A DNA stretch of 8,718 bases, from the NCBI RefSeq assembly GCF_020075705.1, contig NZ_JAIQUM010000128.1, positions 1 to 8,718 on the forward strand. The letters run 5' to 3'. The notes under the pieces are model-generated. The model saw only the letters and a list, made by a program, of their open reading frames with translations. It did not search any database and was not told the origin of the DNA. This DNA comes from Metabacillus rhizolycopersici (GTDB lineage: Bacteria > Bacillota > Bacilli > Bacillales > Bacillaceae). Every line of letters starts with the position of its first letter. Positions within the stretch are counted from its first letter, which is position 1. Shown here piece by piece: positions 1-5,707 of the stretch. The translations under genes and the position numbers were made by a program.

Positions 1-1
1 T

Positions 2-157
2 CATACAACCATTATGCGTTGGGTTCATCAATATGGACCTGAATTAGATGAAAGAGTACGGCGTCATCTCAAGCAAACAAACGACTCGTGGAGAGTCGAT
101 GAAACCTATATAAAAGTAAAAGGACAAAGGAAAGGGTCTATTAAAAACGTTCGTTAA
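2..157 (+). pseudogene. IS6-family transposase remnant (IS240/IS431-like)
   Basis: The frame is open from the window edge and reads TTIMRWVHQYGPELDERVRR, then a stretch ending WRVDETYIKVKG. This is the part of an IS6-family DDE transposase leading into the catalytic core; the Asp of VDETYIKVKG (about codon 33 of the fragment) is the first catalytic Asp. In intact members the reading continues past KVKGQ with a Trp-Met-Tyr-rich stretch. Here it changes to RKGSIKNVR and stops, so homology ends near base 128. The second Asp and the Glu of the DDE triad are therefore absent, and the protein cannot be functional. The 5' part lies outside the window. I saw no IS6 terminal inverted repeat just downstream, which fits a deletion or later insertion rather than an intact IS end. 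Family assignment is firm; the cause of the break is inferred. Confidence 0.85.
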
Positions 158-272
158 ACTACATACAAAATTCCGAACGTTCATAAAATATTTTGATACT
201 TTAACGAACGTTAAAATTGATTGATTTTATAAATAAAAGAACCGTTCGAAAAAGTTTACTTTTATGAACGGT
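146..272. repeat. Cluster of GAACGTT-type inverted repeats
   Basis: A perfect 13-bp inverted repeat has arms AACGTTCGTTAAA (146-158) and TTTAACGAACGTT (200-212), 41 bp apart. Between them lies the 8-bp palindrome GAACGTTC (175-182). A further inverted repeat, ACCGTTC (241-247) and GAACGGT (266-272), has an 18-bp spacer. All share the CGTTC/GAACG core. Several related dyads in about 130 bp suggest a protein-binding array, such as a resolvase res-like site, a partition site or a repressor operator. No cognate gene is in the window, so the role is unknown. The first arm lies just after the point where the IS6 transposase reading is lost. Confidence 0.6.
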
Positions 273-564
273 AAAATTATAAGACCTTATAATACTTTTT
301 GTAAATTTAAACCAATCAATGGAATCACTCGTCATCTAATATTTGTGGCGAGTGTATTTGGCATTCAAAAGATGTCGTTTATGGCAGTATGTTTTTTGCA
401 TAGAAAATAAGGCGTTATATACAAGTTATGCATAAAATCTTGTATATAACGCCTTATTTAGAGTAAATGCTTATTGTGCTAAAGCCTCCGTTAATTTAAG
501 TTAAATAACTTCACAATATCACTATTATAGAGCACCTATTTCTCTTGTATAATTTTAATAAAAC
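158..564. other. Gene-free stretch between IS6 remnant and tauE
   Basis: I find no convincing gene on either strand here. The stretch is AT-rich and holds the GAACGTT repeat cluster and the long palindrome, both listed separately. Between the palindrome and the tauE stop codon is a smaller dyad, AAGTTA-AA-TAACTT (near 498-511). The reading frames are short and lack ribosome binding sites. It probably contains the transcription end of the sulfur cluster and the junction with the IS6-bearing DNA. Confidence 0.5.
405..459. repeat. Perfect 21-bp-arm palindrome with 13-bp loop
   Basis: Bases 405-425 and 439-459 are exact reverse complements (core GGCGTTATATACAAG and its complement). The 13-bp spacer itself contains the palindrome TTATGCATAA (426-435). 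As RNA it would make a very strong hairpin about 105 bp downstream of the tauE stop, so it could end minus-strand transcription. However, the tail after it on the minus strand (TCTATGC) is not a clear U-tract. The length and perfection of the arms would also fit a recombination or IS-related site. The structure is certain; the function is not. Confidence 0.75.
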
Positions 565-1341
565 TTATAAAATTGCTATCCAAGTCTTCACTGCTGTCAT
601 TAAAATTAAAATCCCCATTATGCCTTGCAAAACTTTTGTGTTCACTTTTTTTCCCGTGTTGGCTCCTAGAGGTGAAGCAATTAAACTCGCAACAACCATA
701 ATAAGTGAAGGCAGGATGGGTACTTGACCTGTTGCGACTTTTCCAGAAACAGCTCCTATTGACGAGATAAGTGTAATTGCTAAGGAAGAGGCAATAGTCA
801 TTCTTGTTGGTATTTTTAAAACCACAAGCATAATAGGAACTAATAGGAATGCGCCTCCCGCACCTACTATGCCAGCACCAATGCCTACTGTAAAAGCAAA
901 TAATACCGCAAGCCATTTGTTGAATTTTACTTGTTCTAAAAGGATATCATCAATTTCCTTATTGGGAACAAACATCATGACAACAGCAATAAGAGCTAAA
1001 ATTCCATAAACGATATTAATTCCACTTTCCGGCATATGAGTAGAACCAAATCCTCCAATAAAACTTCCAATCAAAATGCTAATTCCCATGTAAGTAATTA
1101 ATGTTTTATTTAAATAACCACCTTTACGGTAAGCCAAAACACCACCAACTGTCGCAAAGAACACTTGGATGGCTGTAATTCCTGAAACTTCGTAAACTGT
1201 AAAATCTTCTACACCTAACATGACTGGAATATATAATAACATTGGGAAGTTGATGATTGCCCCACCAATTCCTAACATCCCTGAAATAAAAGAGCCTACA
1301 AATCCAATTAGGAAGATTGTCATTATCAAATTAATATCCAT
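565..1341 (-). CDS. yrkJ: TauE/SafE-family sulfite/anion exporter
   Basis: The 258-residue product is strongly hydrophobic over nearly its whole length, with several membrane segments separated by short charged loops. It has the two-part layout of TauE/SafE permeases. The first half carries the Gly-rich stretch [20 protein letters not shown] (about residues 14-33), and the second half carries the matching [20 protein letters not shown] stretch. These internal repeats are typical of the family, and the length is normal for it. The ATG is preceded by GAGGGGGG. It is the last gene of the cluster, 51 bp after the second tusA, with a hairpin in the gap that may lower its expression. In cst-type operons this permease is thought to remove sulfite or a related sulfur anion made by the persulfide dioxygenase. 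The substrate is inferred from context; other TauE proteins carry sulfoacetate or unknown anions. The symbol rests on the matching position in the B. subtilis yrk cluster. Confidence 0.85.
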   Translation of the reverse strand: MDINLIMTIFLIGFVGSFISGMLGIGGAIINFPMLLYIPVMLGVEDFTVYEVSGITAIQVFFATVGGVLAYRKGGYLNKTLITYMGISILIGSFIGGFGSTHMPESGINIVYGILALIAVVMMFVPNKEIDDILLEQVKFNKWLAVLFAFTVGIGAGIVGAGGAFLLVPIMLVVLKIPTRMTIASSLAITLISSIGAVSGKVATGQVPILPSLIMVVASLIASPLGANTGKKVNTKVLQGIMGILILMTAVKTWIAIL

Positions 1342-1361
1342 GTTGTCCCCCCTCTTTAGAA

Positions 1362-1387
1362 AAAGGGAACCTAATTTGGTTCCCTTT
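1362..1387 (-). terminator. Hairpin between tusA and tauE: terminator or attenuator
   Basis: Bases 1362-1371 (AAAGGGAACC) and 1378-1387 (GGTTCCCTTT) form a perfect 10-bp stem with a 6-base loop. In minus-strand RNA it is followed by more U residues (CCCUUUUUCU), and in plus-strand RNA by AUUUUUU. It starts about five bases after the tusA stop and ends 20 bases before the tauE start. It therefore looks like a rho-independent terminator that transcription must pass to reach tauE. How leaky it is cannot be read from sequence. Confidence 0.75.
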
Positions 1388-1392
1388 ATTTT

Positions 1393-1620
1393 TTAACCCT
1401 TTTTAATCCAAAATGTTAACACGCCGTTTTCTTCTTCATGCTTTAATACTTCGTGTCCACCAGATTTAGCCCAGGCTGTTAGATCATTTTTTGCCCCTTT
1501 ATCAGTTGTATGAACTTCTAATACTTGACCTTTTTCAAGCTCTCCTATTGCTTTTTTGGTTTTAACAATCGGCATTGGGCAAGCGAAGCCTTTTGCGTCT
1601 AATACTTTTGTTGCTTCCAT
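1393..1620 (-). CDS. yrkI: TusA/SirA-family sulfur carrier protein (second copy)
   Basis: This is a 75-residue TusA-family protein, the usual length. The sulfur-carrying Cys14 lies in the signature DAKGFACPMPIVKTKKA, where it would carry a persulfide passed on by a rhodanese or DsrE partner. I place the start at the ATG at 1620, because AAGGAGGAAG lies just upstream; an upstream extension of 13 codons would run into the previous gene. The protein is very like the tusA at 5123-5350: the C-terminal half keeps the pattern TTDKGAKNDL-x-AWAKS-x-GHE-x-LKH-x-EEN and the ending FWIKKG. The two are clearly a duplicated pair. It follows the dioxygenase gene by 23 bp, so the two are likely translated from one message. 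In B. subtilis the equivalent order is yrkH-yrkI-yrkJ. Cytoplasmic. The exact acceptor is not known. Confidence 0.92.
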   Translation of the reverse strand: MEATKVLDAKGFACPMPIVKTKKAIGELEKGQVLEVHTTDKGAKNDLTAWAKSGGHEVLKHEEENGVLTFWIKKG

Positions 1621-1643
1621 TTTATCTTCCTCCTTGTTCGGAA

Positions 1644-2771
1644 TTATCGAACTGCACAACGGTTTGGTCCGATTTCCATTTCTCGTTGTTGATCAATGTC
1701 CGGATTGATTTTCCCCATATTTGTTTCACGAATTTCTTGATACGCATTTGGCTGTGGAGGTAAGTTTTCAGTTACCAATTTTCTAAATTCATTTTCATCT
1801 TCGATATTGAGTCCGTGATTTTTTGCGAACAATATACCTAATTTTTCTGACACACTACCATCATCATTTAACTCGTCTATGATCATAAAATGTGCTGGAA
1901 GGACAATTAGCTCTTCTGACAATTCTCTGTAGCGTTTATATAGAGTCTCTCTTAAATCACCAACCCAATCTTCTGCCTTACCTGCCAGGTCGGGTCTTCC
2001 GATTGAATCAATGAACAAAATATCGCCTGAAAGCAAGAACTTTTTATCAACTGCAAAAGATGTAGAACCAATGGTATGACCTGGTGAATACAATGCTGCA
2101 ATATTAATAGTTGTGTTACCGATTGTTACGTCATTACCGTCTTCTAATGGTTGGTAATCAAAAGTTACTTCTGTTGCATCCTTTGGTGGTAGCCAGTAGA
2201 CCGCACCAGTTTTCTCGGCAATTGTACGTCCTCCGGAAATATGGTCAGCATGAAGGTGCGTATCAAATACATGTGTAATTTTTGCTCCTATGCTTTCGGC
2301 AAAATCAAGATAGATATCCGTCATACGTGTTGCATCAATCACTGCTGCTTCACCGTTTGAAAGCACCATGTAAGATAAACAACCTTTCCCGATTCGAACG
2401 AATTGATAAATTTCGCCACCATCATTTAGGTCGCCCACTTTAACCGGTTCTAAATGTTCACTCCATGCTTTCATTCCGCCCTTAAGGTATGACACGTTTA
2501 GCCCGGCATCAGAAAGCATTTCTGCCACCATTACTGATGAACCTTCCTTTGCACAAACAACCAATACTTCTTTGTTAGTCGGAACTTTCTCCATAATTAC
2601 TTCTACACCATCAAGCAATTCAAAATAAGGAACATTTAAATATTCAAAGTTTTCTCCTTCGATTTTCCAATCGTTAAAATCACTTTCATTACGAACATCA
2701 AGAATAAACAACTCTTCTTTATTAAAAACTTTTTTCGTCACTTCTTTTGAAATCATTACATTTACACTCAT
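1644..2771 (-). CDS. yrkH: Rhodanese-metallo-beta-lactamase persulfide dioxygenase (CstB/ETHE1-like)
   Basis: A 375-residue cytoplasmic protein. Residues about 10-107 are a rhodanese domain with LFILDVRNE near the start, putative active Cys73 in VVCAKEGSS, and the closing motif YLKGGMKAW. Residues about 118-310 are a metallo-beta-lactamase domain with THLHADH (His172, His174, Asp176, His177), His232 in SPGHT, Asp250 in SGD and His294 in LPAHF. The [17 protein letters not shown] stretch is typical of ETHE1-like persulfide dioxygenases, which use Fe(II) and O2 to turn glutathione, bacillithiol or CoA persulfide into sulfite. A tail of about 65 residues ends in GPNRCAVR. In S. aureus CstB the dioxygenase domain comes first and rhodanese domains follow, so the order here is reversed. 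The ATG has GGGGGT seven bases upstream. The thiol substrate is unknown. Confidence 0.9.
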   Translation of the reverse strand: MSVNVMISKEVTKKVFNKEELFILDVRNESDFNDWKIEGENFEYLNVPYFELLDGVEVIMEKVPTNKEVLVVCAKEGSSVMVAEMLSDAGLNVSYLKGGMKAWSEHLEPVKVGDLNDGGEIYQFVRIGKGCLSYMVLSNGEAAVIDATRMTDIYLDFAESIGAKITHVFDTHLHADHISGGRTIAEKTGAVYWLPPKDATEVTFDYQPLEDGNDVTIGNTTINIAALYSPGHTIGSTSFAVDKKFLLSGDILFIDSIGRPDLAGKAEDWVGDLRETLYKRYRELSEELIVLPAHFMIIDELNDDGSVSEKLGILFAKNHGLNIEDENEFRKLVTENLPPQPNAYQEIRETNMGKINPDIDQQREMEIGPNRCAVR

Positions 2772-2818
2772 TTTAAATACCCCCAGTCGTATTATTTCAT
2801 TTTAAAAAATATATTGAT

Positions 2819-3214
2819 TTAAAAAGTTAAAGTTACATCTGTATCCTTTGCAAATTCTAAAAATGTTACTGCGCCACCTACTTCAATTCCATCAACAAAG
2901 TCTTCTTTTTCCAATCCCATTACATCCATTGTCATTTGACAACCTATAAATTCAACACCCATTTCTTGTGCCATAGTAGCCAATTCCGGAATTGAAGGTA
3001 CATTTGCTTGTGCAAATCCTTCTGCAAAATGTTCTTTACCTTCGGGCATAGGAAGTTGTTTGTATGCTTCTTTATGGATCAAATGTAAACCTTCAAAAGT
3101 AAAGTAAATAGCCACTTTTTGGTCAGTTGCTGCTGCTGCCGTTGCAATATTAAATACTTTGTATGCATCAAATAATCCACCATTACTTGCAATAATCGCT
3201 ACTTTTTTATTCAT
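2819..3214 (-). CDS. DsrE/DsrF-like sulfurtransferase, short form
   Basis: A 131-residue protein of the DsrE/F family. It has an N-terminal beta strand and glycine turn (KVAIIASNGGLFDAYKVF), the FTFEGLHLI segment, and the single likely sulfur-binding Cys92 in FIGCQMTMDVMGL. It lacks the 30-residue central insertion seen in the longer DsrE protein at 4576-5055, but shares its C-x-MTMD-x-(L/M)GL motif. The start has AGGAGGAATAAACA directly upstream. The stop codon of the TusA-rhodanese gene lies only 19 bp ahead of this start. In S. aureus, TusA, rhodanese and DsrE domains occur in one protein, CstA, so this gene is probably the separate DsrE part of a split CstA. Its role would be to receive persulfide sulfur and hand it on to a protein or thiol. 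The direction of transfer is inferred. Confidence 0.85.
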   Translation of the reverse strand: MNKKVAIIASNGGLFDAYKVFNIATAAAATDQKVAIYFTFEGLHLIHKEAYKQLPMPEGKEHFAEGFAQANVPSIPELATMAQEMGVEFIGCQMTMDVMGLEKEDFVDGIEVGGAVTFLEFAKDTDVTLTF

Positions 3215-3233
3215 TGTTTATTCCTCCTAGTTT

Positions 3234-3809
3234 TTAGTCGTTGATACCTGTTGTTTTACCATTCCATCGACTCATACCTGGTACAACATTAATTACGTTA
3301 GTAAAACCATTTTCGGTTAATTTCTGTGCGGCAAGATCGCTGCGATTTCCTGTTCGACAAACTACGTAGATTTCATCATCTTTATTTAATTCATTTAATT
3401 TGTTTCCCAATTCACCTAATGGAAGGGAGATTGCATTAGGAATATGGTTAAAAACATATTCTGCAGCTTCTCTTACATCGATAACTACGATGTTTTCATT
3501 TGCTTCTATCTTTTTCTCTAGTTCTTCATTATTGATAACATTTGAATGCCTTTTTTCATTGGATTCATCATTAGAAGATTTACGAAGATAATGCTTCAGC
3601 ATTTCGCCTTCTTCGATTGTCCCTAAATATTGATGTCCTGAGCTTTCAGACCATGCTTTCAAGTCTGCTTTGGATCCTTTATCTGTCGCTTGAACTTCTA
3701 ATACTTGCCCTGCCTCCAGGTTATTCATTGCTTTTTTTGTTTTAACAATCGGCATTGGACATGCTAATCCTTTTGCATCTAAAATCACGTTAGCATTCAA
3801 GATTTCCAT
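3234..3809 (-). CDS. yrkF: TusA-rhodanese fusion sulfurtransferase (YrkF-like, CstA N-terminal part)
   Basis: The 191-residue protein has a TusA domain at about residues 6-76, with Cys17 in AKGLACPMPIVKTKKA. A charged linker follows (about 77-90), then a rhodanese domain at about 92-187 with VVIDVRE, active Cys151 in VVCRTGNRS and the closing motif VVPGMSRW. I choose the ATG at 3809 because GGAGG lies upstream; a longer frame would start inside the preceding rhodanese gene and cross the operator at 3829-3844. The fusion lets one polypeptide carry sulfur between a rhodanese persulfide and the TusA cysteine. With the next gene (DsrE) it gives all three domains of CstA. The size and order match B. 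subtilis YrkF. Cytoplasmic. An operator lies 19 bp upstream of the start, so it may have its own regulated promoter. Confidence 0.92.
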   Translation of the reverse strand: MEILNANVILDAKGLACPMPIVKTKKAMNNLEAGQVLEVQATDKGSKADLKAWSESSGHQYLGTIEEGEMLKHYLRKSSNDESNEKRHSNVINNEELEKKIEANENIVVIDVREAAEYVFNHIPNAISLPLGELGNKLNELNKDDEIYVVCRTGNRSDLAAQKLTENGFTNVINVVPGMSRWNGKTTGIND

Positions 3810-3828
3810 TTTAAAGCCTCCAGTTTTT

Positions 3829-3844
3829 ATACCTATATGGGTAT
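3829..3844. promoter_or_regulatory. CstR operator-like site 4 (internal, before yrkF)
   Basis: ATACCTATATGGGTAT shares the TAC-N3-TAT-R-GGTAT pattern with three other sites in the cluster. It fills most of the 52-bp gap between the short rhodanese gene and the TusA-rhodanese gene. On the minus strand a weak promoter could overlap it (TTAACA about 19 bases ahead of TATAAA). The operator is well supported by the repeat of the motif; the promoter is weak. Confidence 0.7.
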
Positions 3845-3861
3845 TGTTTTTGTTAAAAAAT

Positions 3862-4158
3862 TTATTCAACTTTACCTTCCCAAGCAAGCATTCCACCGGC
3901 CATGTCGATCACGTTAAATCCATAATTTTCAAGGAATTGCGTGACACGACCACTTCTTCCTCCGGAACGACATACCATAATATACTCTTTTGCTTTATCT
4001 AATTCATGCATGCGAAACTCAACTAAACCTAATGGAATATTAACGGCACCTGGAATTTTCCCAGCAGCAACTTCATCCACTTCACGTACATCAATAATAT
4101 TTAATGTTTTTCCTCCGTCTAATAAAATCTCTACTTCTTTTGCAGCCATTTGTTTCAT
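3862..4158 (-). CDS. Single-domain soluble rhodanese
   Basis: A 98-residue single rhodanese domain with LNIIDVREVDE at the start, the CDC25-like region IPGAVNIPLG, active Cys63 in the full six-residue loop CRSGGRS, and the closing motif MAGGMLAWEG. It has no signal peptide or membrane segment, so it is cytoplasmic. The length is typical for GlpE/PspE-like proteins. The ATG at 4158 is preceded by AAGGAGGACT, and the next in-frame ATG (codon 4) lacks such a site. It follows the membrane-anchored rhodanese gene by 24 bp. The enzyme would move sulfane sulfur from a donor such as thiosulfate or a low-molecular-weight persulfide to an acceptor, probably a TusA or DsrE protein of the same cluster. 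The specific donor and acceptor are not visible from sequence. Confidence 0.9.
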   Translation of the reverse strand: MKQMAAKEVEILLDGGKTLNIIDVREVDEVAAGKIPGAVNIPLGLVEFRMHELDKAKEYIMVCRSGGRSGRVTQFLENYGFNVIDMAGGMLAWEGKVE

Positions 4159-4182
4159 TTTTTAGTCCTCCTTATGATTGTT

Positions 4183-4545
4183 TTAAGACCAAGCACTCAT
4201 GCCGCCTTTGACGTTTGTTACGTTTATAAATCCTAATTTTTTCAGGATTTTACTAGCTTGTTGGCTTCTCATCCCACTTTGGCAAATCACGATTACTTCC
4301 TTTTCCTTTGAAAGTTCTTTCGCTGCTTTTTGAGCAAGTTGATGAAGAGGGATATTTTTAAAACCTCTGATATGATTTCCTTTAAACTCTCCAGGTGTTC
4401 GGACATCAACAAATTGCTTGTTCTTGTTATTTAATTCTGTTTTCAATTCGGTTGTGGTAATTTGATTAACACCTTTTATCGGTAAGAACCTCTTGAACAT
4501 AAAGAATAGAAATAGTGCAATTAAAAGATAGTTTAGATAATCCAT
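4183..4545 (-). CDS. Membrane-anchored rhodanese
   Basis: A 120-residue protein with one N-terminal hydrophobic segment (about residues 4-17, LNYLLIALFLFFMF) followed by Lys18-Arg19, which suggests an N-out anchor with the rhodanese domain in the cytoplasm. The domain has FVDVRTPGEF, active Cys88 in ICQSGMRS and the closing motif VKGGMSAW. I place the start at the ATG at 4545, since AGAGGGAGG precedes it; an in-frame GTG ten codons earlier overlaps the region right after the preceding gene and has no good ribosome site. It resembles B. subtilis YqhL-type anchored rhodaneses. It is a relative of the cysteine-less protein at 5708-6085, which shares a similar anchor and the basic motif after it (KRFLP here, KRYFP there). 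It likely accepts sulfur near the membrane, but substrates are unknown. Confidence 0.88.
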   Translation of the reverse strand: MDYLNYLLIALFLFFMFKRFLPIKGVNQITTTELKTELNNKNKQFVDVRTPGEFKGNHIRGFKNIPLHQLAQKAAKELSKEKEVIVICQSGMRSQQASKILKKLGFINVTNVKGGMSAWS

Positions 4546-4575
4546 TTGTAACCTCCCTCTGTAGTGGAAAAGCAC

Positions 4576-5055
4576 TTAGATAAACAAATTAACATTACCT
4601 TCCTCTGCATCTGCTAAATAGGCAGCAACTCCGGCATATTCAATGTTGTCTAACAGCTCTTCTTGTTTAAGTCCTAACAGATCCATCGTCATTGTACACG
4701 CAACAAGTTTTACGTCTTGTTCTTGAGCCATTTCAATTAATTGTGGTAAAGGCATAGCGTTATGCTTTTTCATAATATCTTTAATCATTTTGGGACCAAA
4801 TCCAGCAAAGTTCATTTTTGAAAGTCCCATTTTATCAGCGCCTCTAGGCATCATTTTGCCAAACATTCTTTCCATGAACCCTTTTTTGACCGGAATATTT
4901 TCATCTTTACGTAAGGCATTTAATCCCCAAAACGTGTGAAAAATGGTTACTTCATGATCATAAGCAGCTGCACCATTTGCGATAATATAGGCAGCCATTG
5001 CTTTATCATAATCGCCACTAAATAAGACAATTGTTGTTTTTTTCTTTTCTGTCAT
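4576..5055 (-). CDS. yrkE: DsrE/DsrF/DrsH-like (DsrE2) protein, YrkE-like
   Basis: A 159-residue DsrE2-type protein. It opens with TTIVLFSGDYDKAMAAYIIA, a strand and helix with the Gly-rich turn of the family, and continues with VTIFHTFWGLNAL. A Met- and Lys-rich insertion follows (about residues 57-98, including GFMERMFGKMMPRG). The single Cys120 lies in LVACTMTMDLLGL and is the expected persulfide carrier. The length and insertion match B. subtilis YrkE. The Met- and Phe-rich insertion is amphipathic and may touch the membrane or a partner, which is inference. The ATG has CTAGGAGGTACTAAC upstream. The stop codon lies 30 bp before the start of the anchored rhodanese gene, and an operator lies 32 bp upstream of its start. 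It probably relays sulfur between rhodanese and TusA proteins. Confidence 0.9.
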   Translation of the reverse strand: MTEKKKTTIVLFSGDYDKAMAAYIIANGAAAYDHEVTIFHTFWGLNALRKDENIPVKKGFMERMFGKMMPRGADKMGLSKMNFAGFGPKMIKDIMKKHNAMPLPQLIEMAQEQDVKLVACTMTMDLLGLKQEELLDNIEYAGVAAYLADAEEGNVNLFI

Positions 5056-5087
5056 GTTAGTACCTCCTAGAAGTGAATTAAAAACCT

Positions 5088-5103
5088 ATACGCGTATGGG
5101 TAT
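5088..5103. promoter_or_regulatory. CstR operator-like site 3 (internal, before yrkE)
   Basis: ATACGCGTATGGGTAT lies in the 67-bp gap between tusA and the DsrE2 gene. It keeps the right half TATGGGTAT of the other sites, but its left half is GCG-centred. It contains the perfect 10-bp palindrome ATACGCGTAT, within a wider dyad from ACC to GGT (5084-5101). I see no convincing -35 box on the minus strand, so it could be an operator without its own strong promoter, or a roadblock site. Confidence 0.6.
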
Positions 5104-5122
5104 TTAAAATTTTCGAAAAAAA

Positions 5123-5350
5123 TTATCCTTTTTTAATCCAAAACTTTAATACATCGTTTTCCTCGTCATGTTTTAATAGTTCATGACCTACCGATTTAGC
5201 CCAGGCAGAAAGATCATTCTTAGCGCCTTTATCTGTTGTGTGAATTTCCAAAATTTCACCAGATTCAATTTCATTCATCGCCTTCTTTGCTTTAACAATA
5301 GGCACTGGACAAGCTAAACCTTTTGCATCTAACACTTTATCTATTTTCAT
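5123..5350 (-). CDS. TusA/SirA-family sulfur carrier protein (first copy)
   Basis: A 75-residue TusA-family protein with Cys14 in DAKGLACPVPIVKAKKA, the conserved CPxP signature that carries the persulfide. The ATG at 5350 is preceded by TTAGGAGGAATAAAACG. It follows cstR, but an 83-bp gap with a hairpin, a consensus-like promoter and an operator lies between, so it may head its own transcript. It is closely related to the copy at 1393-1620 and less like the TusA domain at 3234-3809. This gives three TusA units in one cluster. It should act as a cytoplasmic sulfur relay between rhodanese and DsrE proteins. Why two almost alike free TusA proteins are kept is unknown. They may serve different halves of the operon, which is inference. 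Confidence 0.92.
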   Translation of the reverse strand: MKIDKVLDAKGLACPVPIVKAKKAMNEIESGEILEIHTTDKGAKNDLSAWAKSVGHELLKHDEENDVLKFWIKKG

Positions 5351-5380
5351 CGTTTTATTCCTCCTAATCCCAAAATACCA

Positions 5381-5396
5381 TTACCCCTATGGGTAT
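5381..5396. promoter_or_regulatory. CstR operator-like site 2 (before tusA)
   Basis: TTACCCCTATGGGTAT lies just downstream of the -10 box of the internal promoter at 5398-5426, where a bound repressor would block the start of transcription. It differs from the head operator at only two of 16 positions. CsoR/CstR-family operators have C-tract and G-tract halves of this kind. Confidence 0.75.
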
Positions 5397-5397
5397 A

Positions 5398-5426
5398 ATA
5401 TTAAGTAAAATAAAAGAGGGTGTCAA
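5398..5426 (-). promoter_or_regulatory. Internal sigma-A-type promoter for tusA and downstream genes
   Basis: On the minus strand TTGACA (5426-5421) is separated by exactly 17 bases from TAATAT (5403-5398). This is a consensus -35 box with optimal spacing and a near-consensus -10. The operator at 5381-5396 directly follows the -10 box. The -35 box overlaps the loop and one stem side of the hairpin that follows cstR. Confidence 0.75.
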
Positions 5427-5430
5427 CCCT
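5417..5430 (-). terminator. Short hairpin after cstR overlapping the next promoter
   Basis: AGGGT (5417-5421) and ACCCT (5426-5430) form a 5-bp stem with a 4-base loop directly after the cstR stop. In minus-strand RNA it is followed by CUUUUAUUUU, so it may be a weak terminator. In the plus direction the stem can be longer and ends in a T-run. Its weakness on the minus strand suggests partial read-through into tusA. Confidence 0.5.
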
Positions 5431-5433
5431 TTT

Positions 5434-5694
5434 TTATCGACTTTTTACCAGTAGGTTTACAGCTTCTTTTACTAATTCTTCTGTATTTTCACCATTTTTA
5501 TCAGCATTCCGAACACACTCGACTAAATTTGAGCTAACAATTAAACCAATTGTTCGGTCAAGGGCAGTTCTCGATGCAGATAATTGAGTAATAACTTCTT
5601 TGCAGTCTTTATTTTCTTCCATCATTTTTAAAATTCCTCTTAGCTGTCCTTCAATACGTTTTATTCTATTTTTCATTTGATCATTGTAATCCAC
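5434..5694 (-). CDS. cstR: CstR, CsoR-family persulfide-sensing repressor
   Basis: An 86-residue all-helical CsoR/RcnR-family repressor with the typical opening NRIKRIEGQLRGILKMMEE. Cys31 (NKDCKEV) and Cys60 (NLVECV) fall at the same positions as the two reactive cysteines of S. aureus CstR, which form di- and trisulfide links when persulfide is present. The Cu(I)-binding His of true CsoR, four residues before the second Cys, is Asn56 here. This argues against copper sensing and for sulfur sensing. The start is a GTG at 5694 with AAAGGAGG upstream. It is the second gene of the operon, 13 bp after the cysteine-less rhodanese, and lies downstream of an operator, so it is probably autoregulated. 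It should bind the four 16-bp sites in this cluster. It corresponds to B. subtilis YrkD by position. Confidence is high from sequence plus context. Confidence 0.93.
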   Translation of the reverse strand: MDYNDQMKNRIKRIEGQLRGILKMMEENKDCKEVITQLSASRTALDRTIGLIVSSNLVECVRNADKNGENTEELVKEAVNLLVKSR

Positions 5695-5707
5695 TGTTTT
5701 TCCTCCT

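Noticed and set aside
536..916. Minus-strand 126-codon frame overlapping tauE
   Set aside because: It is an out-of-frame shadow of the exporter gene, rich in Cys, His, Asn and Ser, without a ribosome site.
2777..2792. Further operator-like sequence ATACCCCCAGTCGTAT before the dioxygenase gene
   Set aside because: It lacks the shared TAT-R-GGTAT right half, and its C-run is simply the complement of the gene's ribosome binding site.
5434..5694. Copper sensor CsoR as the identity of the repressor
   Set aside because: The copper-ligand His is Asn56, and Cys31/Cys60 plus the sulfur genes and absence of copper transport genes point to CstR.
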